Source: Marinicella marina (GTDB taxonomy: Bacteria > Pseudomonadota > Gammaproteobacteria > Xanthomonadales > Marinicellaceae). Taken from it: 64,000 nt of DNA. Shown piece by piece: positions 16,798-25,056 of the stretch. The translations under genes were made by a program, and so were the position numbers. The notes under the pieces were generated by a model. That model saw only the letters and a program-made list of their open reading frames with translations. It made no database searches and had not been told where the DNA came from. Location: contig NZ_JASJNC010000005.1 in the NCBI RefSeq assembly GCF_030065545.1, positions 124,001 through 188,000 on the forward strand, given 5' to 3'. How positions within the stretch are numbered: position 1 is the stretch's first letter; the number at the start of each line of letters is the position of its first letter.

Positions 16798-18287
16798 AAA
16801 CAATAATACATAATGCAGTGGTTGCATTTTTCATGCTGTCCTACACGTTTTTTGTTCAAGCTGGATCTCCTAACTGTGATGGTTTTGGCGAAAATTATGT
16901 AGGCTGGCCTACACTGGAGCCTGTGTGGGAAATGTGCTATTTATCACCAGAAAACAGTTCAGCATCAAGGGGGTCGAGTTTAGAAGTCAGGAACGTGCAT
17001 TTGAATGGATTTTTGGTCTTGGAACGAGCACATATACCTATGTTGTTTGCTAATTATAGTAGTGGCACTTGCTACCGAGATTGGAAAGATACTTCGTCCA
17101 ATTTTTTACGAGCTGATGCCATTGAAAATCCTACAAGGCCTGCAATCACAACATGCGATATTTCAGTGGATGAAGATCTTCCTGTCGGTAACTGTCCTTT
17201 TCAGGATGTCAGTCCTGGGGGCAGCGGCACGGTAGGAAATGCAAATGACTGTACTTCTCAGGTACAAGTTGAGAAATACGATGACCGAATGGTGATAACA
17301 ACTAATCATTCTGCTGATTGGTATAAATACTCTGCAAGATATGTTTTTCATGAAGATGGTCGTATAGAACCTAGGTTTGGTTTTGGCAACAGCGATGGTA
17401 CATTCAGTGGCACAACCCATTGGCACCATGCTTATTGGCGATTTAACTTTGATATTGAAGGTGGTGATAATGACCTGGTATACATTGTTGATCAAAATGG
17501 AGAAAATTTACAAACCACTGAGTTTACAGATTTAAGGGAAATTACCAGTGGAAAAGCCAATGATCCTAATACCTTTGATGATGAAGTTACATGGTTGGTT
17601 AAGGACAGTGTTAGTGGTCGTGGATATCGAATGGTACCTGGTTTTGACGGTGATTCCCAGTTGGGTTTTATCGATGATTACAGCGTTCCTGCTGATCCCA
17701 GCCTGGATAATTACCACGAAGTAGACGTGATGGTTTCACGATACAAGCTGATCAACGGTAGCTTAACAGAATACTCAGATACACCAGGTCAGAATAGTTT
17801 GGGTAACTGTTCTATGGATGAAACAAGAATAGTCGATAATGAGACACTGGTCAATGAAGACCCTGTGTTGTGGTACCGCGCAGCTGTGAATGACATTGCT
17901 AATCAAGGTATGTTATGTAAAACAGCAGGTCCTACATTGTATCCAGTGGGTGACTGGGGTATTGATCAAGCACCGGTTGCGGTCGCAGATGCCGCTCAAG
18001 TTGAGGAAAACAGCGTTGATAACGTACTTGACCTGTTGTCCAATGACACTGACACGGATGGTGGAGAACAGTTCATTGCATCAGTGACTCAGCCAGTAAA
18101 TGGAGCGGTGGTCATTGGTGTTGATGGTGCCGATGTCAGTTACACTCCAGACGTTGATTACTGTAATGATGGCAGCCCAACTGATGATTTCAATTATACT
18201 TTGAACGGTGGTTCATCAGCCACAGCCGCGGTTACCGTAACTTGTTTCATCGATTTGGATTTAATTTTTGAGGATGGTTTCGAATAA
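16794..18287 (+). CDS. Secreted protein, remote copper-amine-oxidase-like, Ig-like C-terminus and GFE tail
   Basis: A 497-residue protein with a signal peptide (cleavage at VQA-GSPN). The middle part has a weak resemblance to the catalytic beta-sandwich of copper amine oxidases: RYVFHEDGRIEPRFGFG followed by a histidine-rich strand THWHHAYWRFNFDI, comparable to the HQHFF copper motif. However, the N-Y-D/E topaquinone site is not visible, so enzymatic amine oxidation is doubtful. Residues about 390-480 form a cadherin/Ig-like bacterial repeat (NSVDNVLDLLSNDTDTDGG). The protein ends LIFEDGFE, a tail also seen in the glycine-rich protein at 43970-46159. It is the third gene of the pentaheme operon and is followed by a strong terminator. 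Confidence 0.55.
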   Translation: MKTIIHNAVVAFFMLSYTFFVQAGSPNCDGFGENYVGWPTLEPVWEMCYLSPENSSASRGSSLEVRNVHLNGFLVLERAHIPMLFANYSSGTCYRDWKDTSSNFLRADAIENPTRPAITTCDISVDEDLPVGNCPFQDVSPGGSGTVGNANDCTSQVQVEKYDDRMVITTNHSADWYKYSARYVFHEDGRIEPRFGFGNSDGTFSGTTHWHHAYWRFNFDIEGGDNDLVYIVDQNGENLQTTEFTDLREITSGKANDPNTFDDEVTWLVKDSVSGRGYRMVPGFDGDSQLGFIDDYSVPADPSLDNYHEVDVMVSRYKLINGSLTEYSDTPGQNSLGNCSMDETRIVDNETLVNEDPVLWYRAAVNDIANQGMLCKTAGPTLYPVGDWGIDQAPVAVADAAQVEENSVDNVLDLLSNDTDTDGGEQFIASVTQPVNGAVVIGVDGADVSYTPDVDYCNDGSPTDDFNYTLNGGSSATAAVTVTCFIDLDLIFEDGFE

Positions 18288-18314
18288 CCAAGAACCTAAT
18301 CCTATTAAATGTAT

Positions 18315-18345
18315 AAAAAAAGGCCCGTTTGTAGGGCCTTTTTTT
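18315..18345 (+). terminator. Rho-independent terminator of the cytochrome operon
   Basis: An A-run, AGGCCC (18321-18326), a 7-nt loop, GGGCCT (18334-18339) and a run of seven T make a classic intrinsic terminator 28 nt after the stop codon at 18287. The flanking A and T runs make it potentially bidirectional. Confidence 0.9.
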
Positions 18346-18385
18346 ATTGGGTTATACTATTGATTTGTTGCGGAAGGTTGAAACG

Positions 18386-18916
18386 ATGGAAGCAGGTTTA
18401 GAAAAACAAACAGGTCATTCACTTGCTCATTGGGTTGATGTGGTGAAAAAATCTGGTATTGAAAAGCACAAAGCCGTGATTGATTTCCTTAAAAGTGAGC
18501 ACGGTTTTACTTATGGCTTTGCCAACTTTGTGGCGCACAAAGCCAATGAGTCAGATGCTGCTTCGCAGGATGCAAGTGATTTGGTTGTCGCTCAATACCA
18601 AGGCAAGGAGTCTTTGAGACCAATCTTTGATCAACTACATAAGAAAATTTTGGCTTTGGGTGAGGATGTGACTGTCACACCGAAAAAAACCACTGTCAGT
18701 TTTATTCGAAAGTTTCAGTTTGTCTTAGTGAAACCGGCAACCAAGAAAAGAATCGATTTGGGGTTAAAGCTTAACAACAAGAAAATCACAGATCGTTTAG
18801 AGGCATCAGGGCCATTTGGAAGCATGTGCACGCACCGAGTTCAAATCACCAGTTTGAAAGATGTGGATGATGAACTGCTGGGCTGGATCAAAGCGGCTTA
18901 TGAACAATCGGTTTAA
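18386..18916 (+). CDS. DUF4287 / DUF5655 domain protein
   Basis: A 176-residue soluble protein. ATG 18386 has a GGAAGG ribosome-binding site nearby and gives the usual DUF4287 N-terminus; the open frame starts further upstream inside the terminator and is not used. Residues 1-60 are DUF4287 (KQTGHSLAHWVDVVKKSG, then HGFTYGFANFVAHKA) and residues about 75-175 match DUF5655 (SFIRKFQFVLVKPATKKRIDLGLKL). Both are uncharacterised small domains often joined like this. A TATACT at 18353-18358 may be its -10. It is convergent with the GGDEF gene. Confidence 0.8.
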   Translation: MEAGLEKQTGHSLAHWVDVVKKSGIEKHKAVIDFLKSEHGFTYGFANFVAHKANESDAASQDASDLVVAQYQGKESLRPIFDQLHKKILALGEDVTVTPKKTTVSFIRKFQFVLVKPATKKRIDLGLKLNNKKITDRLEASGPFGSMCTHRVQITSLKDVDDELLGWIKAAYEQSV

Positions 18917-18929
18917 TTGGTAATTGTTT

Positions 18930-20078
18930 TCAGGCCACAGACAATTGGCCGGAACATATCTCAGCATCTTTAAACATGCTTTCATCAGCAAATTGGTATC
19001 CGTTTTTGCCATTTTTCTTAACCTCATACAAGGCCCTGTCAGCAATGTTTATCAATGCTTTGATGCCATACTTATCATCCTTGTGGTTGAAAGCAATGCC
19101 AATAGAAACCCCCAGTTTGCTGTTGGCTTGTTGATCGTTTAATTGAGCTGAAATGACTTCAACTTGTTGGATGATGTCTTGGCAGAGGAATTGTATGTAC
19201 GCTTCATCGGTGTCATAAAAAAGTAACACAAATTCATCACCACCAAAACGCGCAACCATGTCCAATGGCCGTTTACAGTGTGACTGTAGCACATGGGCCA
19301 CATGTGTCAGCACCTGGTCGCCTTGCTCATGCCCCATGACATCATTGATTTGTTTGAAATAATCCAAATCAACCAACAAAATGGCGAAAGATTTAGATTC
19401 ACGCTTGGCGCTGTCATGAATGTATGAAGATTTTTCAAAAAAGTACCGGCGATTGCTGAGTTTGGTTAAGTTGTCGGTGTTGGCTTGTTGATTCATTTGT
19501 TTGATTAATTTGAAATTTTGTACCAACATCTTGGTGCTGATCATGTTCATGAATAAACAACATGCTGAGAAAGCCAAATAAAAAACAGTTATCGATAATA
19601 CCTCTTCTTGTGCTAAGCCCGCTGCAGAATATGAGTAAGTGGCATACAGAATTATGGCAGCTGAGGATGTGATTGAATACAGCAAGGGCATGGATAAAAT
19701 AATCCCTGCATAATATAAGATGATTACCAAACCTACTTTCGGGAAATAACTGTTATTTTCAAAAGCTGCTACTAAAATTTCAGCATGACCCACGCCGACT
19801 GTGGTTACTGCGACAGCCAATAATCCATTGACCAAGTGCTTATGTTTGGGGGTGCACAATTGAAAAAATGACAACGATATCATCAACAGGATTGGAATGA
19901 TCTGAAAGGTGACTCTGATTAACAATACGGTTCTGAGCAATTCCCCAGAAAATCGTTGGGTGTCCAAATAAATGAAACATAGCAGACAAAACATAGCAAA
20001 ATACAATGCCAATTGTCGAATATGATATATTTGGTTCAGGAAATAACCTGACTCGATTTCAGCCTTCATCCCACACAC
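18930..20078 (-). CDS. Membrane diguanylate cyclase (GGDEF)
   Basis: A 382-residue protein: six or so hydrophobic helices in residues about 20-195 form an integral-membrane sensor part, then a linker (KLIKQMNQQANTDNLTKLSNRRYF) and a GGDEF domain. The active-site motif is intact (ARFGGDEF), and an RPLD inhibitory I-site lies five residues before it, so it should be an active, product-inhibited diguanylate cyclase making c-di-GMP. The start is a GTG at 20078 with GGAG 12 nt upstream; ATG at 20069 is an alternative. Confidence 0.92.
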   Translation of the reverse strand: MCGMKAEIESGYFLNQIYHIRQLALYFAMFCLLCFIYLDTQRFSGELLRTVLLIRVTFQIIPILLMISLSFFQLCTPKHKHLVNGLLAVAVTTVGVGHAEILVAAFENNSYFPKVGLVIILYYAGIILSMPLLYSITSSAAIILYATYSYSAAGLAQEEVLSITVFYLAFSACCLFMNMISTKMLVQNFKLIKQMNQQANTDNLTKLSNRRYFFEKSSYIHDSAKRESKSFAILLVDLDYFKQINDVMGHEQGDQVLTHVAHVLQSHCKRPLDMVARFGGDEFVLLFYDTDEAYIQFLCQDIIQQVEVISAQLNDQQANSKLGVSIGIAFNHKDDKYGIKALINIADRALYEVKKNGKNGYQFADESMFKDAEICSGQLSVA

Positions 20079-20240
20079 TTATGTTACACACTCCAGTTAA
20101 CATAGCATATATTGATGGTGAGCAGGCTTTATATTAGCTGTGTTTGATATTTAGGACTTTTGGGTACATTTGGTGATCGGTTGTAGATTCAACAAGCACC
20201 AGCGCAAATGAGATCAGAGGGTGGGGGTTATAGTAGGATG

Positions 20241-20315
20241 TGGTGGACACGACTGGGATTGAACCAGTGACCCCTTCGATGTCAACGAAGTGCTCTCCCG
20301 CTGAGCTACGCGTCC
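20241..20315 (-). tRNA. tRNA-Val (anticodon GAC)
   Basis: The minus strand folds into a cloverleaf of 75 nt including an encoded CCA. The acceptor stem GGACGCG pairs with CGTGTCC (one G-T pair), the D arm is GCTC/GAGC, and the anticodon stem CTTCG/CGAAG carries loop TTGACAT with anticodon GAC. The T arm ACTGG/CCAGT has TTCAATC in the loop. It stands alone between the GGDEF gene and the PDZ gene. Apart from the tRNA, the roughly 336-nt gap around it shows no gene. Confidence 0.96.
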
Positions 20316-20414
20316 ACAATGGTATGTTTTACTTGAGACAAACAAAGACCTGAAAAGGACTTTGTTCATCAAAGAGCGCGTATTCTATCAAAACTCAGAA
20401 GACAATAGCAATGA

Positions 20415-21707
20415 TTAAGACTCTAAATAAATGGTTTCTTTATCACGCATGATTTCAACTTCAAATGATTCGCCAGACTTGAATGATGACATGATTCTGA
20501 CCACATCCTTTGGTGAGTTGACGTCCTCACCATTGATGGCTTGAATCACATCGCCGTCTTTGAGCCCCAGTTTATTGTCAGCATCAACCTCGAGCACCAA
20601 AACGCCTTTATCGGTGCCAAAATATTTGCCCAAGTTTTCAGTGATGGTTGAAAAATGGTGATTTTTCCCCAGCCATTGATTCATTTTGCTGCCGGAGAAA
20701 AAGTAGGCATCGGCATCGGCTGTGGTTACCACGTGTATTTCGCGATTTCCTAAACCTTCAATCAGTTTATCCAAATGCTCAACGTCCACATTCAAGCCTG
20801 CAAATAGGCCATCCATGTCACCGGAACTGAAAGTGAATTCTTGGCCGGAAGAGGACAGCCAATTTTTATTGCCATTTAAGGTCATGAGTACATCGGGCGA
20901 GTCAATCACTCGAGCGGTGATGCCCAAAACCAATTCATTGCCATTGCGCAAGACTTGCACATCGCTGACCGCGCCTTCTTGGTGGTCATTGGCGATGAAT
21001 TCAGTTAAACCCAAACCGTCTTTGGCGGTACTCTGGCCATCGATGGCAGTGATCAGGTCGCCTGACAACAAGCCCGCTTCATCAGCACCGCTGCCGGGCA
21101 CCACAGAGACCACTTCCCAGCCACTGTCCTTGACGTTGGCCATAAAACCCAATCGTGGTTTGTTGCTATCAACCTGGGTGAATTTTCGATCCAATTTAAT
21201 GACTTTGCGGTGCACCTCAGCATCGCCAGCTTCAATGCCATGAGCCCTCATTAAGTCATCAATCAACACATTGATGTCTTGTCCCGCTGTGAGATCAAAA
21301 GATTCTTCAATGACTTCTACCTCACCATTGCGGTCTTTTCTGATGATGACTTTGGCTTGCCCGTCTAATAAGTCCACGGACACATCATCATTTTTTTGCA
21401 GCCACACCATGTCTTTGTTGCCTTCATGGACCATTTTAATGATTTCTTTGTGGTGTTTTTCGCCTTGATGTTCAATGCCATGTTCTGCCAAGAGTTCATC
21501 GACCAAAGCGTCAATGTCTGCGTTTTTATCTGCCACGAATGTATCTTCAATGGTTTGGGTTTCTCCATCAACGACTCGAAGGATGGTGATTTTGCCCTCG
21601 CCATTGTCAATGTTGACATTGACATTCACTTGGTCATCGGCTGCCTCAGCAAAAGCCATTGAACATAAGCCAAACAGGCTGGTTAGTAGTGCGGTTTTAA
21701 ATTTCAT
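20415..21707 (-). CDS. Periplasmic protein with duplicated N-terminal domain and two PDZ domains
   Basis: A 430-residue protein with a signal peptide (cleavage at AFA-EAADD). Residues about 35-170 contain two copies of a 60-residue unit (RVVDGETQTIEDTFV...AEHGIE and RKDRNGEVEVIEESFD...AHGIE). Then comes a PDZ domain at about 185-275 (PRLGFMANV, GLLSGDLITAIDGQS) and a second near the C-terminus (LGLKDGDVIQAINGEDVNSP). There is no protease domain, so it is not a DegP/HtrA enzyme. It is the last gene of an ECF sigma operon, suggesting an envelope sensor, chaperone or adaptor that controls or answers to the sigma pathway; that role is inference. Confidence 0.8.
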   Translation of the reverse strand: MKFKTALLTSLFGLCSMAFAEAADDQVNVNVNIDNGEGKITILRVVDGETQTIEDTFVADKNADIDALVDELLAEHGIEHQGEKHHKEIIKMVHEGNKDMVWLQKNDDVSVDLLDGQAKVIIRKDRNGEVEVIEESFDLTAGQDINVLIDDLMRAHGIEAGDAEVHRKVIKLDRKFTQVDSNKPRLGFMANVKDSGWEVVSVVPGSGADEAGLLSGDLITAIDGQSTAKDGLGLTEFIANDHQEGAVSDVQVLRNGNELVLGITARVIDSPDVLMTLNGNKNWLSSSGQEFTFSSGDMDGLFAGLNVDVEHLDKLIEGLGNREIHVVTTADADAYFFSGSKMNQWLGKNHHFSTITENLGKYFGTDKGVLVLEVDADNKLGLKDGDVIQAINGEDVNSPKDVVRIMSSFKSGESFEVEIMRDKETIYLES

Positions 21708-21727
21708 GTTTTCACCTTTTTATTGGT

Positions 21728-22213
21728 TTAAATTACTTGTTGGTTGACTGGTGACTGCATTTTTCTCTGCAAAGCCACCAAGTCATCGAGGATTTCAAGC
21801 TTGGCATGCATCAGCTCGAGTTTGTGGTTGGGGTCATCAGTTTGCGCAATGTTCTGATTCAATTGATCCAACCAGTTTTCCATGGAAATCATTTTCTCTA
21901 AAATATGTGAACCAGGGGAGGAGTGCTGAATCACAGCACCTCGAACCACTGATTCAATCTGAGTTATTTTCGTGTTCAGCAGTGCCAGTTGTTGAAACTG
22001 CTCACTGTGGTTTAATTCTGTTGTTAGCTTGGGTAATTGGCTCAACAAAATCACCGCAAATATAGCTGCGGCAACTGCTGGAATGCGAAAGCTTCGGCGT
22101 CTTTTTTGACTGTGTACCTGGTCCATGATGGCGTCAAACCCATCTCTGGCGGGTAACATTTGTGGCTGTTCTTGCAGCCATTGAGACAGGTGTTTATCAG
22201 TGTTGTTGTTCAT
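21728..22213 (-). CDS. Membrane-anchored anti-sigma-like protein
   Basis: A 161-residue protein. The start at ATG 22213 is chosen because the longer frame lies entirely within the sigma gene; it overlaps the sigma 3' end by 17 nt. About 43 cytoplasmic residues precede a single transmembrane helix (RIPAVAAAIFAVILLSQ), followed by a roughly 100-residue periplasmic coiled region. Position, topology and coupling to the ECF gene mark it as the probable anti-sigma factor, but it has no zinc-binding HxxxCxxC motif and no clear family match. Confidence 0.7.
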   Translation of the reverse strand: MNNNTDKHLSQWLQEQPQMLPARDGFDAIMDQVHSQKRRRSFRIPAVAAAIFAVILLSQLPKLTTELNHSEQFQQLALLNTKITQIESVVRGAVIQHSSPGSHILEKMISMENWLDQLNQNIAQTDDPNHKLELMHAKLEILDDLVALQRKMQSPVNQQVI

Positions 22214-22769
22214 GTTTTTTCTCTTGGTTTTGCAACCATTTGCTGAGCAATTGTTTGCTTCTGGCCAATTGTGATTTAGAAAAGCTGGTTGACATTTCAT
22301 ATACCTCAGCAATTTCTTTGTGGGTCAACCCTTCCACCTCATACAGCCACAACACCGACCTAGAAAGTGGTGGCAGTTTAGCTAATAAAATATTCAAATC
22401 ATGTTGGTAATTGTAGGCAATTTGATCGTTTTCAGTTGCCAGGGCTTGAGCATCCAAAGTAAGTTGGTGGTGGTTTTTTTTGATTTCATTCAAGCATTGA
22501 TTGATGACAATCTTCCGCAACCAAAACCCAAATGCCACTTGACCAGACCATTGAGAAATTTTTTGGAATGCCAGAACAAAACTGTTCTGCATGGCATCTT
22601 GAGCATCGTCTTTATTTTGTAGCATGCGGTATGCCAAGTTGTATACCGATGATGAAAACTGATCATATACTTGACGACAAGCAGCCTGTCGGCCTTTTGA
22701 TACCTGGGCCTTGGTGATGTCATCTATGGTCTGATTAAAATAGCTCAAAATTTCATTTTTTGTTTTCAA
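22197..22769 (-). CDS. ECF-type RNA polymerase sigma factor
   Basis: A 190-residue sigma-70-family ECF factor: region 2 (YDQFSSSVYNLAYRMLQNKDDAQDAMQ... FGFWLRKIVINQCLNE) and region 4 (LPPLSRSVLWLYEVEGLTHKEIAEVYEMS, then SKSQLARSK). The start codon is TTG at 22769 with AGGG 4 nt upstream; no ATG lies nearby in frame. The upstream 32 nt contain a dyad ACCCTATA/TAAAGGGT (22773-22804) whose proximal arm includes that Shine-Dalgarno sequence. It leads an operon with an anti-sigma-like gene and a PDZ protein, and follows the GT4 gene on the same strand after 42 nt. Confidence 0.9.
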   Translation of the reverse strand: MKTKNEILSYFNQTIDDITKAQVSKGRQAACRQVYDQFSSSVYNLAYRMLQNKDDAQDAMQNSFVLAFQKISQWSGQVAFGFWLRKIVINQCLNEIKKNHHQLTLDAQALATENDQIAYNYQHDLNILLAKLPPLSRSVLWLYEVEGLTHKEIAEVYEMSTSFSKSQLARSKQLLSKWLQNQEKKHEQQH

Positions 22770-22811
22770 TATACCCTATAAGACTGTCTCAGCGCCTAAA
22801 GGGTCGCATAT

Positions 22812-23900
22812 TCATAAAAACTTTTTGAAATTTTTCATAAATCGTTGGGTATCAAATGATGCTGCACGTTGTTCACAGGCGGGCCGCATGACCAATGCCT
22901 GATTGCGGTCGAACTGTTTGACATGCTCAGTCAGAGATGTTTTGAGGTTATTGTTGTCTATGTGAAAACCGGTCTCTCCATGGATAACAGATTCCAATAA
23001 GCCGCCATGATCGGAACAAAGAACGGCTTTACCTGCTGACATGGACTCAACTGGCGACATACCGAAATCTTCATCCTCGGGAATATAAATGGTGGCCAGA
23101 CATTCGCCTAATAACTTCAATAAGTTAGCTTCGGTGAGCCAGCCAGTGAATACAATGTTGTCATGCCCGGCTGCAGCTTGTTTGAGTTCGGCAGTCATTT
23201 CACCACCAGAGGCAACCACCAGCTTCTTATCTGGCATGGCCTTGAATGCCTCAATGATGACATCAATGCGTTTCAGTGAGTCGTGTCTGGCCAGTGACAA
23301 AAAGTAATCGCCATCGCTGCGCCATTTGAATGATTGGGTTTCACAGGGTGGGTAAATGACTGTTGACTCAATACCCAAATGTTTTTTGATGCGGTTTTGT
23401 ACGTATTTGGAATTAGTCAACACATGATCCATCTGCGAGACGGCCTGTTCGTACTGTGGTCGAAACCAATTAATCAATGCCTTGAACAAGGGTTTTTTAA
23501 TTATGTTCAGCTGGCTTTGGTAATAGCTTTTTTTGTCATAAACGAAACGTGGTGGGGTATGACAATAAAATATATTTCGTGACTCTAGGTGGTGTTTAAC
23601 CGCCAGCGGGGCCGCAACGCCGCTGTATATCACATTTTGATGATTGTTTTGAGGTGGGTGGTTTTTAAAGGCCCGTGCCAAACGCCATGTTTTGATGCCG
23701 TTGATGTTACCCAGGGCGTTCAAGTCAGTGATTTTGCCTGGCAATTGATCTAGTTGAAAAGTATGTTGGCCGATGTGGCCGGTCAGCAAGTCAGCTTGCA
23801 ACTGTTCGCATAGTATTGAAACCAAACGTTCACCACCACCTTTGATTTGAAACAAATCATGGATAACAAGGGTGTTGTTTTGCTTGGCTGATTTTGGCAT
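22812..23900 (-). CDS. Glycosyltransferase family 4
   Basis: A 362-residue GT-B-fold glycosyltransferase. The N-terminal donor/acceptor half begins LVIHDLFQIKGGGERL; the C-terminal half carries the GT4 motifs YFLSLARHDSLKRID and the nucleotide-sugar EX7E motif EDEDFGMSPVE, followed by GGLLESVIHGETGF. It should transfer a hexose or related sugar from a nucleotide donor, probably in cell-surface glycan assembly. It is divergent from the GT2-DUF2304-GT4 genes across an 86-nt gap and upstream of the sigma operon. The substrate cannot be predicted. Confidence 0.88.
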   Translation of the reverse strand: MPKSAKQNNTLVIHDLFQIKGGGERLVSILCEQLQADLLTGHIGQHTFQLDQLPGKITDLNALGNINGIKTWRLARAFKNHPPQNNHQNVIYSGVAAPLAVKHHLESRNIFYCHTPPRFVYDKKSYYQSQLNIIKKPLFKALINWFRPQYEQAVSQMDHVLTNSKYVQNRIKKHLGIESTVIYPPCETQSFKWRSDGDYFLSLARHDSLKRIDVIIEAFKAMPDKKLVVASGGEMTAELKQAAAGHDNIVFTGWLTEANLLKLLGECLATIYIPEDEDFGMSPVESMSAGKAVLCSDHGGLLESVIHGETGFHIDNNNLKTSLTEHVKQFDRNQALVMRPACEQRAASFDTQRFMKNFKKFL

Positions 23901-23986
23901 TGGCTTTTAAAAAAGTGAAAAAAAACACCATAAATTGGTGCGCTTGATATATAACTTGCTGACTATTTTAAAACATTAATCTTGTC

Positions 23987-24667
23987 ATGAAGACACTTAT
24001 TGTGATTCCAGCTTTCAATGAAGCAATCAATCTGGCTCGCTTGTTACCAGATTTGGTTGCAACTGTATCGTATGATGTGGTCATTATCAACGATGCCAGC
24101 ACCGATGACACAGCTCGGGTTGTTAAAGCACACGACGTCGACTGTTTTACTTTACCAATCCAGTTAGGCGCCTGGGGAGCCACACAAACAGGCATTCGAT
24201 ATGCCGCCAAAGCGGGTTATTCTGAAGTCATCACCATGGATGCAGATGGGCAGCACTTACCGGTTGAGTTGAATGCTTTGATGCAAGTGTATCGCAACAC
24301 CAATGCCAATGTGGTTATTGGGACTTTTCCTTCGCGCTTGAGCCGGCTTAAGAAATTGGCATGGAAATTCTTTAAAATGCTGACACACATTAAAATAGAA
24401 GACCTTACATCTGGCTTCCGACTCTATGACAAACAAGCCATTGAAGTACTGTCATCCAAACAGGCCAGCATGCTGGATTATCAGGATGTTGGTGTGTTGT
24501 TGTTACTTTTGCGTGCGGGTTTAACTATTAATGAAGTTCCTGTTAAAATGGAGGATCGAAATGATGGTAAATCACGTGTATTCAGTTCCTGGCTGGTGGT
24601 TTTGAAGTACATGGTGCAAACCACCACATTATGTGTTGCAAACATAGGCAAAAGACCAACCCAATGA
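23987..24667 (+). CDS. Glycosyltransferase family 2 (polyprenyl-phosphate sugar transferase-like)
   Basis: A 226-residue GT-A-fold enzyme with the nucleotide-binding start LIVIPAFNEA, the DAS motif (NDASTDDT) and the catalytic DADGQH motif (residues 85-90). The form, without C-terminal transmembrane helices, is that of dolichyl/undecaprenyl-phosphate mannosyl- or glucosyltransferases (DPM1-like). It overlaps a DUF2304 membrane protein by ATGA; GT2-DUF2304 pairs are a recurrent arrangement in which the DUF2304 protein may supply the membrane part. It would provide a lipid-linked sugar for the GT-C-like protein at 27938-29335; that link is inference. Confidence 0.88.
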   Translation: MKTLIVIPAFNEAINLARLLPDLVATVSYDVVIINDASTDDTARVVKAHDVDCFTLPIQLGAWGATQTGIRYAAKAGYSEVITMDADGQHLPVELNALMQVYRNTNANVVIGTFPSRLSRLKKLAWKFFKMLTHIKIEDLTSGFRLYDKQAIEVLSSKQASMLDYQDVGVLLLLLRAGLTINEVPVKMEDRNDGKSRVFSSWLVVLKYMVQTTTLCVANIGKRPTQ

Positions 24668-25056
24668 CAAACTTAACTATCCTAATTATAGGTTCTATTC
24701 TCTCAATCAGTATTCTTTACCTGGTGCGCAAAGGCAAAATGCATGGACCATATGCCACCTGGTGGCTGTTGGTTGCTTTATCTGCCATTGTTTTATCTAT
24801 TTTTCCGCAAATCATAGATTGGGTTGCGGCGCGTTTAGGTATCACCTATCCACCCACACTGTTGTTGGTGCTTTCAGTCAGTATGATTTTAATCAGAATG
24901 CTCACCATGGATATGGCATTGACCAGAAAAGAAAGAAAAATCAGGCGGTTGACCCAAAAAATGGCCATATTAGAAGCAGCCATTAATCAACCTGAAACCA
25001 CCAATGAAAAACCTGCAGACTCCGTTGAGCCCATCCAAAAAAGCCAAATTGGTTAA
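24664..25056 (+). CDS. DUF2304 membrane protein
   Basis: A 130-residue protein starting at ATG 24664 (ATGA overlap with the GT2 gene). It has three hydrophobic helices in the first 85 residues, with the family segments YLVRKGKMHGPYATWWLL and TYPPTLLLVLSVSMILI, then a charged coiled C-terminus (RKERKIRRLTQKMAILEAAI). DUF2304 proteins accompany GT2 enzymes in surface polysaccharide clusters and have no proven function. The last base of its stop is the first base of the following GT4 start. Confidence 0.85.
   Translation: MTNLTILIIGSILSISILYLVRKGKMHGPYATWWLLVALSAIVLSIFPQIIDWVAARLGITYPPTLLLVLSVSMILIRMLTMDMALTRKERKIRRLTQKMAILEAAINQPETTNEKPADSVEPIQKSQIG

Noticed and set aside
20722-21243. 173-codon plus-strand frame inside the PDZ gene
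   Set aside because: The minus strand encodes a coherent signal peptide and two PDZ domains; the plus frame is Ser/Pro-rich shadow sequence.
20415-21707. DegP/DegS-like serine protease
   Set aside because: Two PDZ domains are present, but no trypsin-like His-Asp-Ser domain; the N-terminal half is a duplicated small domain.
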